A DNA stretch of 61,782 bases from Leptospiraceae bacterium (lineage in GTDB: Bacteria; Spirochaetota; Leptospiria; Leptospirales; Leptospiraceae). The stretch is from the NCBI GenBank assembly GCA_024233865.1, contig JACKPA010000021.1, forward strand, positions 1 to 61,782, written 5' to 3'. Position 1 is the stretch's first letter. Each line of letters starts with the position of its first letter. The translations under genes and the position numbers were made by a program. Of the stretch, positions 8,896 through 17,552 are shown in pieces. The notes below the pieces were generated by a model. The model was not told the origin of the DNA. It saw nothing but the letters and a program-made list of their open reading frames with translations, and searched no databases.

Positions 8896-10455
8896 ATGAA
8901 AAAAATTAAGTCTTTGTTACCCTTTATTATTTTTTTTCTATCCATAAATGTTCTCTTCTCAAAGGAAGTGACCTTTTTACCTTCTTATATTGTTGGCGAA
9001 CCTCCAAAAGTTTTAAAAGCCAAAGATAATCTAAAAAGCGGAATTGCGGAATTAACTGCATTTTATGCAAGAGAACACTTTTATATTGATATTACGAATT
9101 TCTCGGAAATTAAGAATTTTATTTTAGAATCAAAAGAAACTACAGACAAAAGACCTACCAAAACCTTTTTGTCAAGGGTTTGCAGCGAATTCGAAACGGA
9201 TTATTTAGTTCGGTCTGAGGTAGATTTCGGGCATGTTTATAGTATTTCTACGGAAGTTTACAATTGTCAAGGTGAGACCTTGTTTGCAAGAGAGGACTTT
9301 TTAAAAAACAAATTTTATGAAGGAATTGAATCCCATATTCAAAAAATATTGCACTTTTTCCCACCCAGGGAAGGATATAAGAAAAACCTATATGAACAAA
9401 GCGAAGAGCAAGAGTATATCTTTGCTATAGACTTGTCTGGATCGCTTTCCAATGAAGTTAAGGGTGTGTTGAATTACATTCAGAAAATTTTGGGCAATTC
9501 CAAGCTGGCAATTGGAGCTATTTTAATCCAGCAGAATAAAATACAAATCTTCAATCCGGATTTTAACCATACAAAATTAAGAAAAGAACTCTTATCGGTT
9601 CGGTATGGGGGTGATGTATATTTAAAAAATATTGCCACTGCCGTTCAAAAGTTCAAGAGGCAGTATAAACCAAGCAGGGCTAAAAGTAGAAAATTCATAC
9701 TTGTCTCTGATGCTCTACCGGAAAATTCTAGCGATAATTCTTTGTCTTTTGCCGTTGCTTCTCTGAGAAGTATGGGTTTGCCCGTTTCCATACTAACAGG
9801 TTCTTTTTTTAGTCATAAGGTAATGAGTCTTTACAAACAAGCCGCCAATCAAACCGGAAGTCCGCTCTACCAGATTACACACGCTCAAACCATTGGAACG
9901 GGACAGGGTTACAGAACGATCTATTTGCATGATACCCACGTTTATTATGAAGACTCGTCCCAGGTAGATATAAATCGTACGGATTTTAAAAAATTACAAA
10001 AATTAGAAGAGAGCGATGTTTATTCTAAGGTTGATTTTCTACATCCAGGTAATATGCTTTATGTTTATTCCAATACAACAAAAGACAAGGTTCTTGAAAA
10101 AGGCAAAATGCTTTCGAATGTTACCGAACAATTTGAAAGCATTTTAGAATCTCAAAACGGTAAAATGAAAACAAAATCTCCAAAAGTATTATTAAAATCG
10201 GATGGATTTTCTTATTGGCTAAACGTCAAGTCACTAAACCATTCTTTTATAAATAAAGAAGTATTTATAAAAACAACTTTTATAAATGACAGTTTTAGCT
10301 CTACCGGATTTACCAACCTTCCCAATGATACCTATATTTATAATGAAAACGTTCCCAAACTATTAGTGATGTCATCCAAGGAAATTGGCAATAGCTTAAA
10401 AAATAATAAGCACTTTACATGTTTTATTCGTGGAGTAATTTTGGAGATGAAATGA
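8896..10455 (+). CDS. Exported von Willebrand factor A domain protein
   Basis: 519 residues with a signal peptide (about 1-22, lysine-rich then FIIFFLSINVLFS). An N-terminal region of about 150 residues is followed by a vWA domain from about 172 to 350, with the metal-site motif DLSGS near residue 178. The rest has no recognisable domain. AAAGGAA lies before the ATG. vWA domains of this type bind proteins through a metal ion, so an envelope adhesion or assembly role is plausible but not shown. It appears to be a single-gene unit. Confidence 0.8.
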   Translation: MKKIKSLLPFIIFFLSINVLFSKEVTFLPSYIVGEPPKVLKAKDNLKSGIAELTAFYAREHFYIDITNFSEIKNFILESKETTDKRPTKTFLSRVCSEFETDYLVRSEVDFGHVYSISTEVYNCQGETLFAREDFLKNKFYEGIESHIQKILHFFPPREGYKKNLYEQSEEQEYIFAIDLSGSLSNEVKGVLNYIQKILGNSKLAIGAILIQQNKIQIFNPDFNHTKLRKELLSVRYGGDVYLKNIATAVQKFKRQYKPSRAKSRKFILVSDALPENSSDNSLSFAVASLRSMGLPVSILTGSFFSHKVMSLYKQAANQTGSPLYQITHAQTIGTGQGYRTIYLHDTHVYYEDSSQVDINRTDFKKLQKLEESDVYSKVDFLHPGNMLYVYSNTTKDKVLEKGKMLSNVTEQFESILESQNGKMKTKSPKVLLKSDGFSYWLNVKSLNHSFINKEVFIKTTFINDSFSSTGFTNLPNDTYIYNENVPKLLVMSSKEIGNSLKNNKHFTCFIRGVILEMK

Positions 10456-10464
10456 CCCTTGAAT

Positions 10465-10557
10465 GTGAAAGATGCCTGCGACACAATTCACAAAGCTAAA
10501 CGAGACAAATGTGATTACTGTAGTATGGCTGGAGGATTATGCAGCCATACTAGATGA
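10465..10557 (+). CDS. Possible 30-codon cysteine-rich small protein or zinc-finger remnant
   Basis: A short frame with a GTG start 9 bases after the vWA stop. It encodes four Cys, including CDYC, and ends LCSHTR. The overlapping frame just upstream reads LECERC, another CxxC pair. The region could be a small zinc-binding protein or a frameshifted remnant of one. A TAGTATGGCTG/CAGCCATACTA hairpin lies in its 3' half. No Shine-Dalgarno sequence is seen, so confidence is low. Confidence 0.22.
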   Translation: MKDACDTIHKAKRDKCDYCSMAGGLCSHTR

Positions 10558-10581
10558 AAGATAAAAGTTCATTAAATTTTA

Positions 10582-10611
10582 TTGACAAATTCAACTTTTA
10601 TTGATTTATTA
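10582..10611 (+). promoter_or_regulatory. Candidate promoter for the Uma2 gene, giving a leaderless mRNA
   Basis: TTGACA at 10582-10587 is followed after 18 bases by TTATTA at 10606-10611. The ATG at 10617 is only 5 bases further, so transcription would start at or next to the start codon. No Shine-Dalgarno sequence could fit. Confidence 0.45.
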
Positions 10612-10616
10612 CAAAT

Positions 10617-11414
10617 ATGTCAACACGGATAATTCAAGAAAACAGACCAGCCATTCAACGATGGGAACACACCGATTTTGGTTCGGAAATACCGTATTTT
10701 GACGACGAGCTCGAAATGTCACAATCCATAGAACACGAAATTACCATCAATTATCTATCTTATAGCTTTAAATTTATAGGCAAAAATTTAGGGCTAACTT
10801 GCATTTCTGATCATCCAGTTTGGTATTTGTTAATCAAACCAGAAAAAGGAAAGACCCAAAAAGTGATTTATCCGGACCTCTGTATGTCCAAAGAATCCGA
10901 TGTAAGCAGGATAACATCCGAGGACTTACTTTTCTGTTTAGAAGTAGTGAGTACTGAGCGAAAAGAAAAAGAGATCAAAGACAGCCAATTAATGAAGAAG
11001 CTAAATGAATACAACAGAGTTCCAGAGTTTGTATTGATATATCCTAAGTTAGACGATAATAGGACAATAGAATATTTCATATATGATGGAAATCAATATA
11101 TACCCTTAGAAAAGCAAAATGGTCTTTACCATAGCAGGGCAATAAAAGGCTTGAGTATCCGAGAACTACCGGGAGATGATTGGCGAGATGGAGAAAAAAT
11201 AGATGTATTGTACAATGGTAAGGTATTAGTCAAGTATGATGAGTTGTGGGATATGGTAGACGAAGAAAAACAGAGAGCAGAACAAGCAGAAAATCAGCTA
11301 AAATCCTCCATTAAGAAAGCGATCCAAAGAGGTAAGTTGACAATCGAAGAAATTGCTGAAGATTTTGAAGTTTCTGTGGGCTATGTTCGAGAAGTGACTG
11401 ATTATATACTATGA
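10617..11414 (+). CDS. Uma2-family (DUF820) PD-(D/E)XK nuclease-like protein
   Basis: 265 residues. The Uma2 core spans about 30-190: YPDLCMS supplies the Asp, LEVVST the Glu, and KLNEYNRVPEFVLIYP is the conserved helix-strand that follows. These proteins have a restriction-endonuclease-like fold and are abundant in genomes with many mobile elements; their cellular role is not established. After about 220 comes a short charged coiled coil (EEKQRAEQAENQLK) and an HTH-like tail (LTIEEIAEDFEVSVGYVREV) that may bind DNA or a partner. It stands alone, with its own promoter. Confidence 0.8.
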   Translation: MSTRIIQENRPAIQRWEHTDFGSEIPYFDDELEMSQSIEHEITINYLSYSFKFIGKNLGLTCISDHPVWYLLIKPEKGKTQKVIYPDLCMSKESDVSRITSEDLLFCLEVVSTERKEKEIKDSQLMKKLNEYNRVPEFVLIYPKLDDNRTIEYFIYDGNQYIPLEKQNGLYHSRAIKGLSIRELPGDDWRDGEKIDVLYNGKVLVKYDELWDMVDEEKQRAEQAENQLKSSIKKAIQRGKLTIEEIAEDFEVSVGYVREVTDYIL

Positions 11415-11596
11415 TTAGATTCATTTGATTTTAAAGGATTTTCTTTAATTCCATATCCGAAAACCACTCCGCGTTGAGTATAATTATTAGTAATTCAGCC
11501 ATCAATGGTAATTGTCAATTATTGGTATATTTTTAGGGATTAGTTTTTTGCCACAGAAACTGTTTTTTATATCAGAGTTTTGAAAGAACTAATCTC

Positions 11597-11624
11597 TTGA
11601 CAAAATTAAACTTTTTTATACAAT
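11597..11624 (+). promoter_or_regulatory. Candidate sigma-70 promoter for the 11633 gene
   Basis: TTGACA at 11597-11602 and TACAAT at 11619-11624 are 16 bases apart, close to consensus. The expected start point falls within a few bases of the ATG at 11633, which implies a leaderless transcript. The TTG of the -35 box could be mistaken for an upstream start codon of the gene. Confidence 0.55.
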
Positions 11625-11632
11625 CAACCATT

Positions 11633-12346
11633 ATGCAAGCCGTAGAAGAAAGAGTCTCTAATTTAGAAACCTGGATTGAGAAATATATCATTCGCACCGA
11701 TATCAGAATAAGTCAAGCCGACAAAGAATTTAGAGAGTTCAAAGAAAGATCAAAGAAATTTGATGAAAAGATGGAATTATTAAAAGAAGAATCTCAAAAA
11801 CGATGGGAAGAGTTAAAAAAACAATCCGAATTAAAATGGGAAGAATCTCAAAGACGATGGGAAGAGCTGTCCAAGCAATCTGAGCAAAACAGGAAAGAAA
11901 GTGATAGAAAATACCAAGAACTTGTTCGCAAACTCGGAATTTTTTTAGAAGATATTGTTGCACCGAACTTTCCTACTATTGCAACGGGAGTCTTTCAAGC
12001 TGGAGACTCTGATTTTTTTGCCATTCGGGCGAAGGTGAAAAATGTAAAAGGTGAAACAAGGGAATTTGATGCTGTGTATATCAGCAAAACAAGTTTTCTT
12101 TTAAACGAATCCAAAACAAATCCGAAGATCGAATACATTGATGATTTCATAGAAGCAATAGGAAATATATATGACTATTTTCCTCAATACAAGGATAAAA
12201 AATTTATCCCGATTTTTTCTTCTTTTTATATCCCTGAAAATGTTAAAAAATACTTAACAAAAAATAAAATCTATGCAATGCAGATGAAAGATAGGACTAT
12301 GGAAGTTATCAATTTTAATGACATCAAACTCTTGGACAGAGAATAA
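11633..12346 (+). CDS. Coiled-coil plus PD-(D/E)XK nuclease-like protein (DUF3782-type)
   Basis: 237 residues from the ATG at 11633. I rejected the in-frame TTG at 11597 because it lies in the -35 box. Residues 1-100 form a highly charged coiled coil with repeated KRWEELKKQSE-like units. The C-terminal part resembles the restriction-fold nuclease of DUF3782-like proteins: FDAVYISK followed by a Glu-x-Lys-like ESK in LLNESKTN. The role of the family is unknown. The architecture matches the gene at 36863, although the sequences differ greatly. A nuclease-like function is an inference from the fold. Confidence 0.65.
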   Translation: MQAVEERVSNLETWIEKYIIRTDIRISQADKEFREFKERSKKFDEKMELLKEESQKRWEELKKQSELKWEESQRRWEELSKQSEQNRKESDRKYQELVRKLGIFLEDIVAPNFPTIATGVFQAGDSDFFAIRAKVKNVKGETREFDAVYISKTSFLLNESKTNPKIEYIDDFIEAIGNIYDYFPQYKDKKFIPIFSSFYIPENVKKYLTKNKIYAMQMKDRTMEVINFNDIKLLDRE

Positions 12347-12379
12347 ACATTTTAAAAATATACTCATTTCGGAATTAAA

Positions 12380-12420
12380 CGTTCCCTTCGACACTTCGAC
12401 TTAGCTCAGGAAACGACTAC
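12380..12420. repeat. Degenerate copy of the TTCGACTACGCTCA palindromic repeat
   Basis: CCCTTCGACACTTCGACTTAGC followed by TCAGGAAACGACTACG resembles the composite palindromes at 26188-26275 and 28910-28985, but with substitutions. It lies between convergent genes. Confidence 0.45.
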
Positions 12421-12484
12421 GATTGGTGAATACCAGATTTTTAAGGCGAAAATAATAAAATAGTTGTACTTGCAAATTCATCAA

Positions 12485-13135
12485 TTACTGCGAAATAATT
12501 AAATTCTGAATATGTTCTTTTGCCTCCGATAGATCTTTGGCAATATAATCTACAAAACTAAAATCCTGATTCTGGGTATATTCCGAAGGGATTGCAATTG
12601 TATAACAACCGGCATTTTTTCCTGCTCTTGCTCCGTTGCTTGAATCTTCTAGTACAACACAATTTTGAGGTAAAGTTTTTAGTTTTCGGATGGCTTTTAG
12701 ATAAATTTCGGGATTTGGTTTTCCGTTTTGGATTTCATCGGAGGTTTGAAAAGCATCAAAATAGGTTTCAATCTTTAAGTTCTCTAAAGTAATGTCCAAA
12801 AATTTTTGGGGAGCCCCCGTAACTATAGCCAATTTCAGTTTGCTATGAAATTCATTTATAATTTCAAAAAGCCCCGGCATTGTCACCATGTCGGTTCGCA
12901 ATTTTCTTTCCATAATTTCATCGCGTATTCCAAGCAAATCTTTAGCACTAATGGAGAGTTCTAAATCATCAATAAAAATTTGCATAGCGGTTAACGGATT
13001 TCTTCCCATCATTTTCCACAAGGTCTTTTCCTGTAATTCTCGTTGGAACCGATCTGCCAATTCTCTTTCTGCTTCAAAATAAAGCCTTTCCGTATCAATC
13101 ATAAGCCCGTCCATATCAAACAATATTGCTTCCAT
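12485..13135 (-). CDS. HAD-superfamily sugar-phosphatase / beta-phosphoglucomutase-like hydrolase
   Basis: 216 residues from the ATG at 13135, chosen so that the protein starts MEAILFDMDG; a second ATG lies 12 bases upstream. Motif I DMDG contains the nucleophile Asp, VTGAP is motif II, and LEDSSNGARAG is motif IV. The helical cap lies between motifs I and II (about 15-80), so this is subclass I, as in phosphoglycolate phosphatases and beta-phosphoglucomutases. Substrate not predictable. It is on the same strand as the GT-C gene, 74 bases or more from it. Confidence 0.85.
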   Translation of the reverse strand: MEAILFDMDGLMIDTERLYFEAERELADRFQRELQEKTLWKMMGRNPLTAMQIFIDDLELSISAKDLLGIRDEIMERKLRTDMVTMPGLFEIINEFHSKLKLAIVTGAPQKFLDITLENLKIETYFDAFQTSDEIQNGKPNPEIYLKAIRKLKTLPQNCVVLEDSSNGARAGKNAGCYTIAIPSEYTQNQDFSFVDYIAKDLSEAKEHIQNLIISQ

Positions 13136-13221
13136 AATAAAATACATCCAAAAATTAAGTTATTCCTACTTGTTTTACAACTCTTATATATTTTTAAAAC
13201 CATAAAGTAAACTGAACGACC

Positions 13222-14871
13222 TTATTTCAGCAAATTTAAAAAAGCTTGTTTTCTATTTTTATCATCATTGTGATCAAAATAGTATTTTTGAAATTCCAGA
13301 AAGTCAGATTGCACAACATCTTTCCTTATATATTTTGCATTTTGCAAATAGTTATCCAAATACTTTTCAAACGGAATAAATTCAAACTCTCCTAATTCTT
13401 GGAGAGAACCCATAATCTTGGAGTCGTAGATTATTATACGCCCTTTGCCAGGAAGGTTTTTATAATAAAAAGTGTTGTATTCACTTTCTCCCGGTAATCC
13501 CAAATCCGCCATAAGAAGATGAACATTTTTTTCTCTCATGTAATCTATGCTTGCAAGTTTTTCATGTCCAATTCGTTTTCTTGTAAATAGATGCTGTGAA
13601 GCAATATGTTTATCCGTTAGTCCTGTTACGGCTTCCAAAGCATAAGTGTCTAAATAGTAGGCAAAAATTGCCTGAGAACCTCCGATGGCGATTCGAATTT
13701 GTTTTTTTTGAAAAACGTCTTTCCAAGTCTCCAACCTTTTTTTTACTTGGTTTACTAACTCTCTTTTGTAAATTTTATTCTCCTCGGCAATTCCGTCTAT
13801 CAAAGGCAATGCCAAACCTTTATAGGGATTGTAGTACAAAACAGTAGAAAGCAGGATTATGGTAAAAAATACCCACTGAATACGCTCTTTTTGAAATAAA
13901 ATATTGTTAAAATATTCGAAAAGCAAATAGAAAAAAGGAGTAATCGGTATAAAAAAACGGGCAAACATAAAGTCACCACCTACTCCTGTGTAATATAAGA
14001 TGTAGATGATTGTGGGAACCAAAATGATAAAAAACGTTTTTTTAACTTGAGGATAAAAAACCTGACCTTTTAGCCTGATAAGGTAATATGCCAACAAAAC
14101 CGGTATCAAAAAAAACTGGTAATAAGCAAGAAAATATAACTTGAGATACCTAAAGCCTTGTTCCCAATACGAACCGTAGCCGGATTTTGCATAAAAGGTA
14201 TTGGGAACCAAACTTCCATAATAAACATAACGCCACACAAGAAACAACGCATACAAAAAAGCCGGAAACAAAATGTAAATCCATTCCCTATAAGACCTGG
14301 ATTTTTTCCACAAAAAATAAACCGTAGCAAAAGCCAAAAAGAGGATGCCATCCGGTCTGGTTAAAGCTGCCAAAAGAAGGAGTGCTAAGCCTGAAATTAT
14401 ACCGGTGTTCTTTTCTGAACTGATGCAAAAAAAACAACCCGCCACCAACAAAAAAGTATAAAGGGAAGTTTCGAGCCCTCCAGTAGAAAATATTTGAACG
14501 TGATGGTGCAATGCAAATCCAAAAATCCCTATCGGATATTTTGAATTAAAATGCAAATAGTAGCAAAATAAAAAGTAGCAAGTTCCTGTAAAAAATAAGA
14601 GACTCATAACCTCTGAAAACAGAATGGGTTCGAGGTTCAATTTCAAACCAGCTGCAATCAACAGAGTCCATAAAAAATTGGTATAGCCTTCTACGTATTC
14701 TCCAACATTATAGACCAAGCCATAACCATTAACTAAGTTTTTTGCGTATCGAAAAGAAACAAAAGCATCATCACAAACCCACCTATATCCCCAGACGGAA
14801 ATTGCTCCAAAGACATATGCAAAAAGGGAAACTATTTTTGCTTTTGATAAAGGCATAAATATAGAGAGCAT
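13222..14871 (-). CDS. GT-C fold polytopic glycosyltransferase (AftB/ArnT-like architecture)
   Basis: 549 residues with about ten hydrophobic segments in the first 370 and a soluble C-terminal domain. An acidic pair in the first outer loop (VCDDAFVSFRYAKN, about 32-45) and then VEGYTNFLWTLL (about 60-71) closely resemble the polyprenyl-phosphate-sugar-using transferases of the AftB type. It probably moves a sugar from a lipid-phosphate donor onto an envelope glycan outside the inner membrane; the sugar is unknown. It starts 27 bases after the FHA gene, and a 7-bp hairpin lies in that gap. Confidence 0.75.
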   Translation of the reverse strand: MLSIFMPLSKAKIVSLFAYVFGAISVWGYRWVCDDAFVSFRYAKNLVNGYGLVYNVGEYVEGYTNFLWTLLIAAGLKLNLEPILFSEVMSLLFFTGTCYFLFCYYLHFNSKYPIGIFGFALHHHVQIFSTGGLETSLYTFLLVAGCFFCISSEKNTGIISGLALLLLAALTRPDGILFLAFATVYFLWKKSRSYREWIYILFPAFLYALFLVWRYVYYGSLVPNTFYAKSGYGSYWEQGFRYLKLYFLAYYQFFLIPVLLAYYLIRLKGQVFYPQVKKTFFIILVPTIIYILYYTGVGGDFMFARFFIPITPFFYLLFEYFNNILFQKERIQWVFFTIILLSTVLYYNPYKGLALPLIDGIAEENKIYKRELVNQVKKRLETWKDVFQKKQIRIAIGGSQAIFAYYLDTYALEAVTGLTDKHIASQHLFTRKRIGHEKLASIDYMREKNVHLLMADLGLPGESEYNTFYYKNLPGKGRIIIYDSKIMGSLQELGEFEFIPFEKYLDNYLQNAKYIRKDVVQSDFLEFQKYYFDHNDDKNRKQAFLNLLK

Positions 14872-14872
14872 T

Positions 14873-14893
14873 CAACAGGTAAGATGCCTGTTG
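14873..14893. repeat. CAACAGG-type short palindrome between FHA and GT-C genes
   Basis: CAACAGG and CCTGTTG pair as a 7-bp stem around a 7-base loop, immediately before the start codon of the GT-C gene on the minus strand. It resembles the hairpins at 24895-24916 and 51357-51373. Here it could restrict translation of the downstream gene. Confidence 0.55.
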
Positions 14894-14897
14894 TATT

Positions 14898-15359
14898 TTA
14901 TTCTATAAACAGTTGGAAAGTATGAGAAAACGAAATGGCATCATTTGATGTTAGCTCAATCCTTTTTCCGGGGGGAATTTTGTTGCCATTGATAAAAGTT
15001 CCATTGCGAGAGTTTAGGTCTTCGATAAACCATTTCTCATCTAAAAAAATAAACTTGGAATGATGTCTTGATATTTTTAGATTGTAGCGAAATATTTCAT
15101 TTCCGATCCCTTCACGCCCGACCACATCTCCATTTCGTATTTTTATTTTGTCTCCTTCTGTGGTGATTAAGGTAAGAAGATTGTTTATATTTTGCTCGTT
15201 TAAGTCGTTTTCATTTTCTGAATCTTCTTCTGACGAGCCGGTTACTATATCAATTCCTCCAGCTGTTACGCTGGAAATATCAGCAAAACAATAACAGCAA
15301 AGAATTTCAGAATTAGTATTTTTCTTTCCGCAAACCGGACAAATTTTGTAAAATGACAT
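14898..15359 (-). CDS. Zinc-ribbon plus FHA domain protein
   Basis: 153 residues from the ATG at 15359, which has GGGAGA 7 bases upstream. An N-terminal zinc ribbon (CPVCGK at about 8-13, then CCYC at 22-25) is followed by an acidic linker (SEEDSENENDLNEQN) and an FHA domain (about 60-150). The phosphothreonine-binding residues are visible: GREG, SRHHSKF and NSRNGTFINGN. It would recognise a phosphorylated partner, so a Ser/Thr kinase is implied. The only kinase-fold gene in the window (51382) lacks the catalytic Asp and is far away. It is probably co-transcribed with the GT-C gene. Confidence 0.85.
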   Translation of the reverse strand: MSFYKICPVCGKKNTNSEILCCYCFADISSVTAGGIDIVTGSSEEDSENENDLNEQNINNLLTLITTEGDKIKIRNGDVVGREGIGNEIFRYNLKISRHHSKFIFLDEKWFIEDLNSRNGTFINGNKIPPGKRIELTSNDAISFSHTFQLFIE

Positions 15360-15377
15360 TTTTGCTCTCCCAGGTAA

Positions 15378-15406
15378 CAATTATCTCGACAAGCTCGATA
15401 AACGAA
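15378..15406. repeat. Short palindromic intergenic repeat around CTCGACAAGCTCGA
   Basis: An imperfect inverted repeat (TATCTCGAC and AGCTCGATA) in the divergent region between the FHA and GT9 genes. Its appearance is like that of the other dispersed intergenic palindromes in the window. I saw no second copy. Confidence 0.3.
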
Positions 15407-15516
15407 ACTATATAAAAATGAATATTTAAAATATTTAGCTTGAACCCATAAAACATTTTTTAATTTAATTTTAGCAACAACTTTTATATATTTAAAACGA
15501 TTACATTTTTTAATAA

Positions 15517-16656
15517 GTGAAGATTTTTAATCAAAATAAATTACAATATATACCATACATAGAAAAATTTTTATTCCTTTTTAAAATTCTAAGGTATCCG
15601 ATTTGGCTTTTGGCTATTTTAATACGATTATTTAGCAAAAATCGCCCTGATTATTTGATTGCAGATGGTTTTTTAATTGGTGATTGTGTTCTTCTCAGAC
15701 CATTATGCAAAGCCATTGAAGCTAAATCTAGCAATTCTTACTATATGGGTGGAACACATTCCAAGTTTTTGTTAGAAGATATACAACTAAAAATCATTGA
15801 AAATCAGTTTCCCTGGGCAACATACAATTATTCCTATAAAAACCTTTGCAAACAGTTAAAAGTATGGTTTAAAATATTTTTATTACAGCCGCATACCATA
15901 ATTGAAACAAGAGGAGACTTAAGGAGTATATTATTTTTGTACATGGCTTGTCCTAAAAAATTGGTTGGGTATTCTTTTACCGGTGGGAAAACTTTTTTGG
16001 ACGTAGAGCCGGAAGACGATGGGAAAATTGATTCTCTTGGAAAACACGTTGAAAGATTAACAATTGCATTGGGTCTAGAATATGTTTCGGAGTCAATCAG
16101 ACACAAACAAATTTTTATAAAACCCAAAAGAATACCAGAAATCGGTTTATCTTTTTCGGGAAGCCAAGTGTTAAAAACCATGCCTTTTCAAGTGGCAAAA
16201 AAATTGCTTGAAATTTTATCTGATATCCCCTTAAAATTGTCTTACCTTTCCTTTAAAAAAGACTTTTTTTTTAAAGCAAACCAAGAACTATTAAAAGGCT
16301 TTAACATTAACATTGTACCTGAAAAAAATTTCCAGGGATATTTGGATATTTTAAAAACATTGGATGGTTACATTGGAATGGATAGTTCAGGCGGACATAT
16401 ATGTTCCATATACCAAGTACCTTGTATGATATTTTTTGGAACATTTTCTGCGGAATACGCTCAGCCTATCGGAAATCCGTATTTTATCCCTATAGAAACA
16501 AACAAAGATTATTTTTGTAGACCTTGTAATGGAAGTAATTGCCATAATATCAAATACCAGAGTTGTTTGAATGATATTTCTCAAATAGTACTGGAAGAAA
16601 AAATACAGGATTTTATCAAAATGATAAACGATAGAAAAAGCTACTACAAACCATGA
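15517..16656 (+). CDS. Glycosyltransferase family 9 (heptosyltransferase-like)
   Basis: 379 residues of GT-B type. The N-terminal FLIGDCVLLRPLCKAIE matches the GT9 start (usually LGDVLLTTP), and the C-terminal IGMDSSGGHICSIYQVPCM with FFGTFS is the donor-site motif of ADP-heptose:LPS heptosyltransferases. It likely adds a sugar to the LPS core at the inner face of the membrane. The GTG at 15517 is the only reasonable start; there is no clear Shine-Dalgarno sequence. The stop overlaps the start of the GT2 gene (ATGA), so the two are translationally coupled. Confidence 0.8.
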   Translation: MKIFNQNKLQYIPYIEKFLFLFKILRYPIWLLAILIRLFSKNRPDYLIADGFLIGDCVLLRPLCKAIEAKSSNSYYMGGTHSKFLLEDIQLKIIENQFPWATYNYSYKNLCKQLKVWFKIFLLQPHTIIETRGDLRSILFLYMACPKKLVGYSFTGGKTFLDVEPEDDGKIDSLGKHVERLTIALGLEYVSESIRHKQIFIKPKRIPEIGLSFSGSQVLKTMPFQVAKKLLEILSDIPLKLSYLSFKKDFFFKANQELLKGFNINIVPEKNFQGYLDILKTLDGYIGMDSSGGHICSIYQVPCMIFFGTFSAEYAQPIGNPYFIPIETNKDYFCRPCNGSNCHNIKYQSCLNDISQIVLEEKIQDFIKMINDRKSYYKP

Positions 16657-17552
16657 CACCTGTGAAAATCGGAATCATTGTACTACACTACGGAAAGGTA
16701 GAATTGACAGATAGGTGTATTACTTCTCTTTTGAACGTAAATGAGCCTCCTTTTGAAATTTTGGTAGTAGATAATAAAAGCCCGGAATCTTTCCAAAACT
16801 CCATTTACGATAAAGATAAATCTATCCATAAAATCTATTCCGAAAGTAACCTTGGATTTTCCGGTGGAAACAACCTTGGAATCAAGTTTTTTTTGCAGCA
16901 AGAAGGGTTTACACATATTTTATTTTTAAACAATGATACTATCGTCGATAAAAAATTTTTAGATGTTTTATATAGAGCATCTTTGGAATTTGAAATTGGA
17001 ATCTTTGCACCTGTTTTATTTAATCCGGAAACTTCCCAACCAAACGAATTCGGGGGCGAATTGGATTCTTTCAAGATGTATTTTTATGAGCTAACAAAAC
17101 CTCCCGCTGAGAATAGTAAGGTAACATTTCTTTGCGGTGGTTGTTTGTTTTATTCCATAAAAACCTTCTTCAAACTTGGCTTTTGGGATGAGCAGTTTTT
17201 TATGTATTCGGAGGATATGGATTACTCCATACGGGCAAATAAATTGGAAATTCCTTTGGTTGTCTGTCCCAAAGCCATAGTGTACCATAAAAAAGGCGGT
17301 TCTTCCGGAGGCTTAGCCCCTTTTGCCATCTATTATATCCATAGAAATCGGGTGTTACTTGCAAAAAAACACCACTCAAAAATAAAAATTATATTGTTTT
17401 TATTGTATTATACCTGGATAATTTTATTAAAAATGCTAAAATGGTTTTTCCAAAAAAGAGAACTTTCCAAATGGTTTTGGTTTGGTTATATAGATGGGCT
17501 ACAAAAAAAAAGGAGGAAGAAGGAATTTTTACCACCAATATACACCGATTAA
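16653..17552 (+). CDS. Glycosyltransferase family 2 (rhamnosyltransferase-like)
   Basis: 299 residues, GT-A fold. VDNKSPE (about 35-41), ESNLGFSGGNNLG (about 65-77) and LNNDTIV (about 92-98, the metal-binding Asp) are the standard GT2 motifs, and YSEDMDYSIR near 190 holds the catalytic acid. This subgroup often transfers rhamnose in O-antigen assembly; the sugar is not certain. The ATG overlaps the GT9 stop. The reading frame of the following histidine kinase overlaps its 3' end by up to 112 bases. Confidence 0.87.
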   Translation: MTPVKIGIIVLHYGKVELTDRCITSLLNVNEPPFEILVVDNKSPESFQNSIYDKDKSIHKIYSESNLGFSGGNNLGIKFFLQQEGFTHILFLNNDTIVDKKFLDVLYRASLEFEIGIFAPVLFNPETSQPNEFGGELDSFKMYFYELTKPPAENSKVTFLCGGCLFYSIKTFFKLGFWDEQFFMYSEDMDYSIRANKLEIPLVVCPKAIVYHKKGGSSGGLAPFAIYYIHRNRVLLAKKHHSKIKIILFLLYYTWIILLKMLKWFFQKRELSKWFWFGYIDGLQKKRRKKEFLPPIYTD

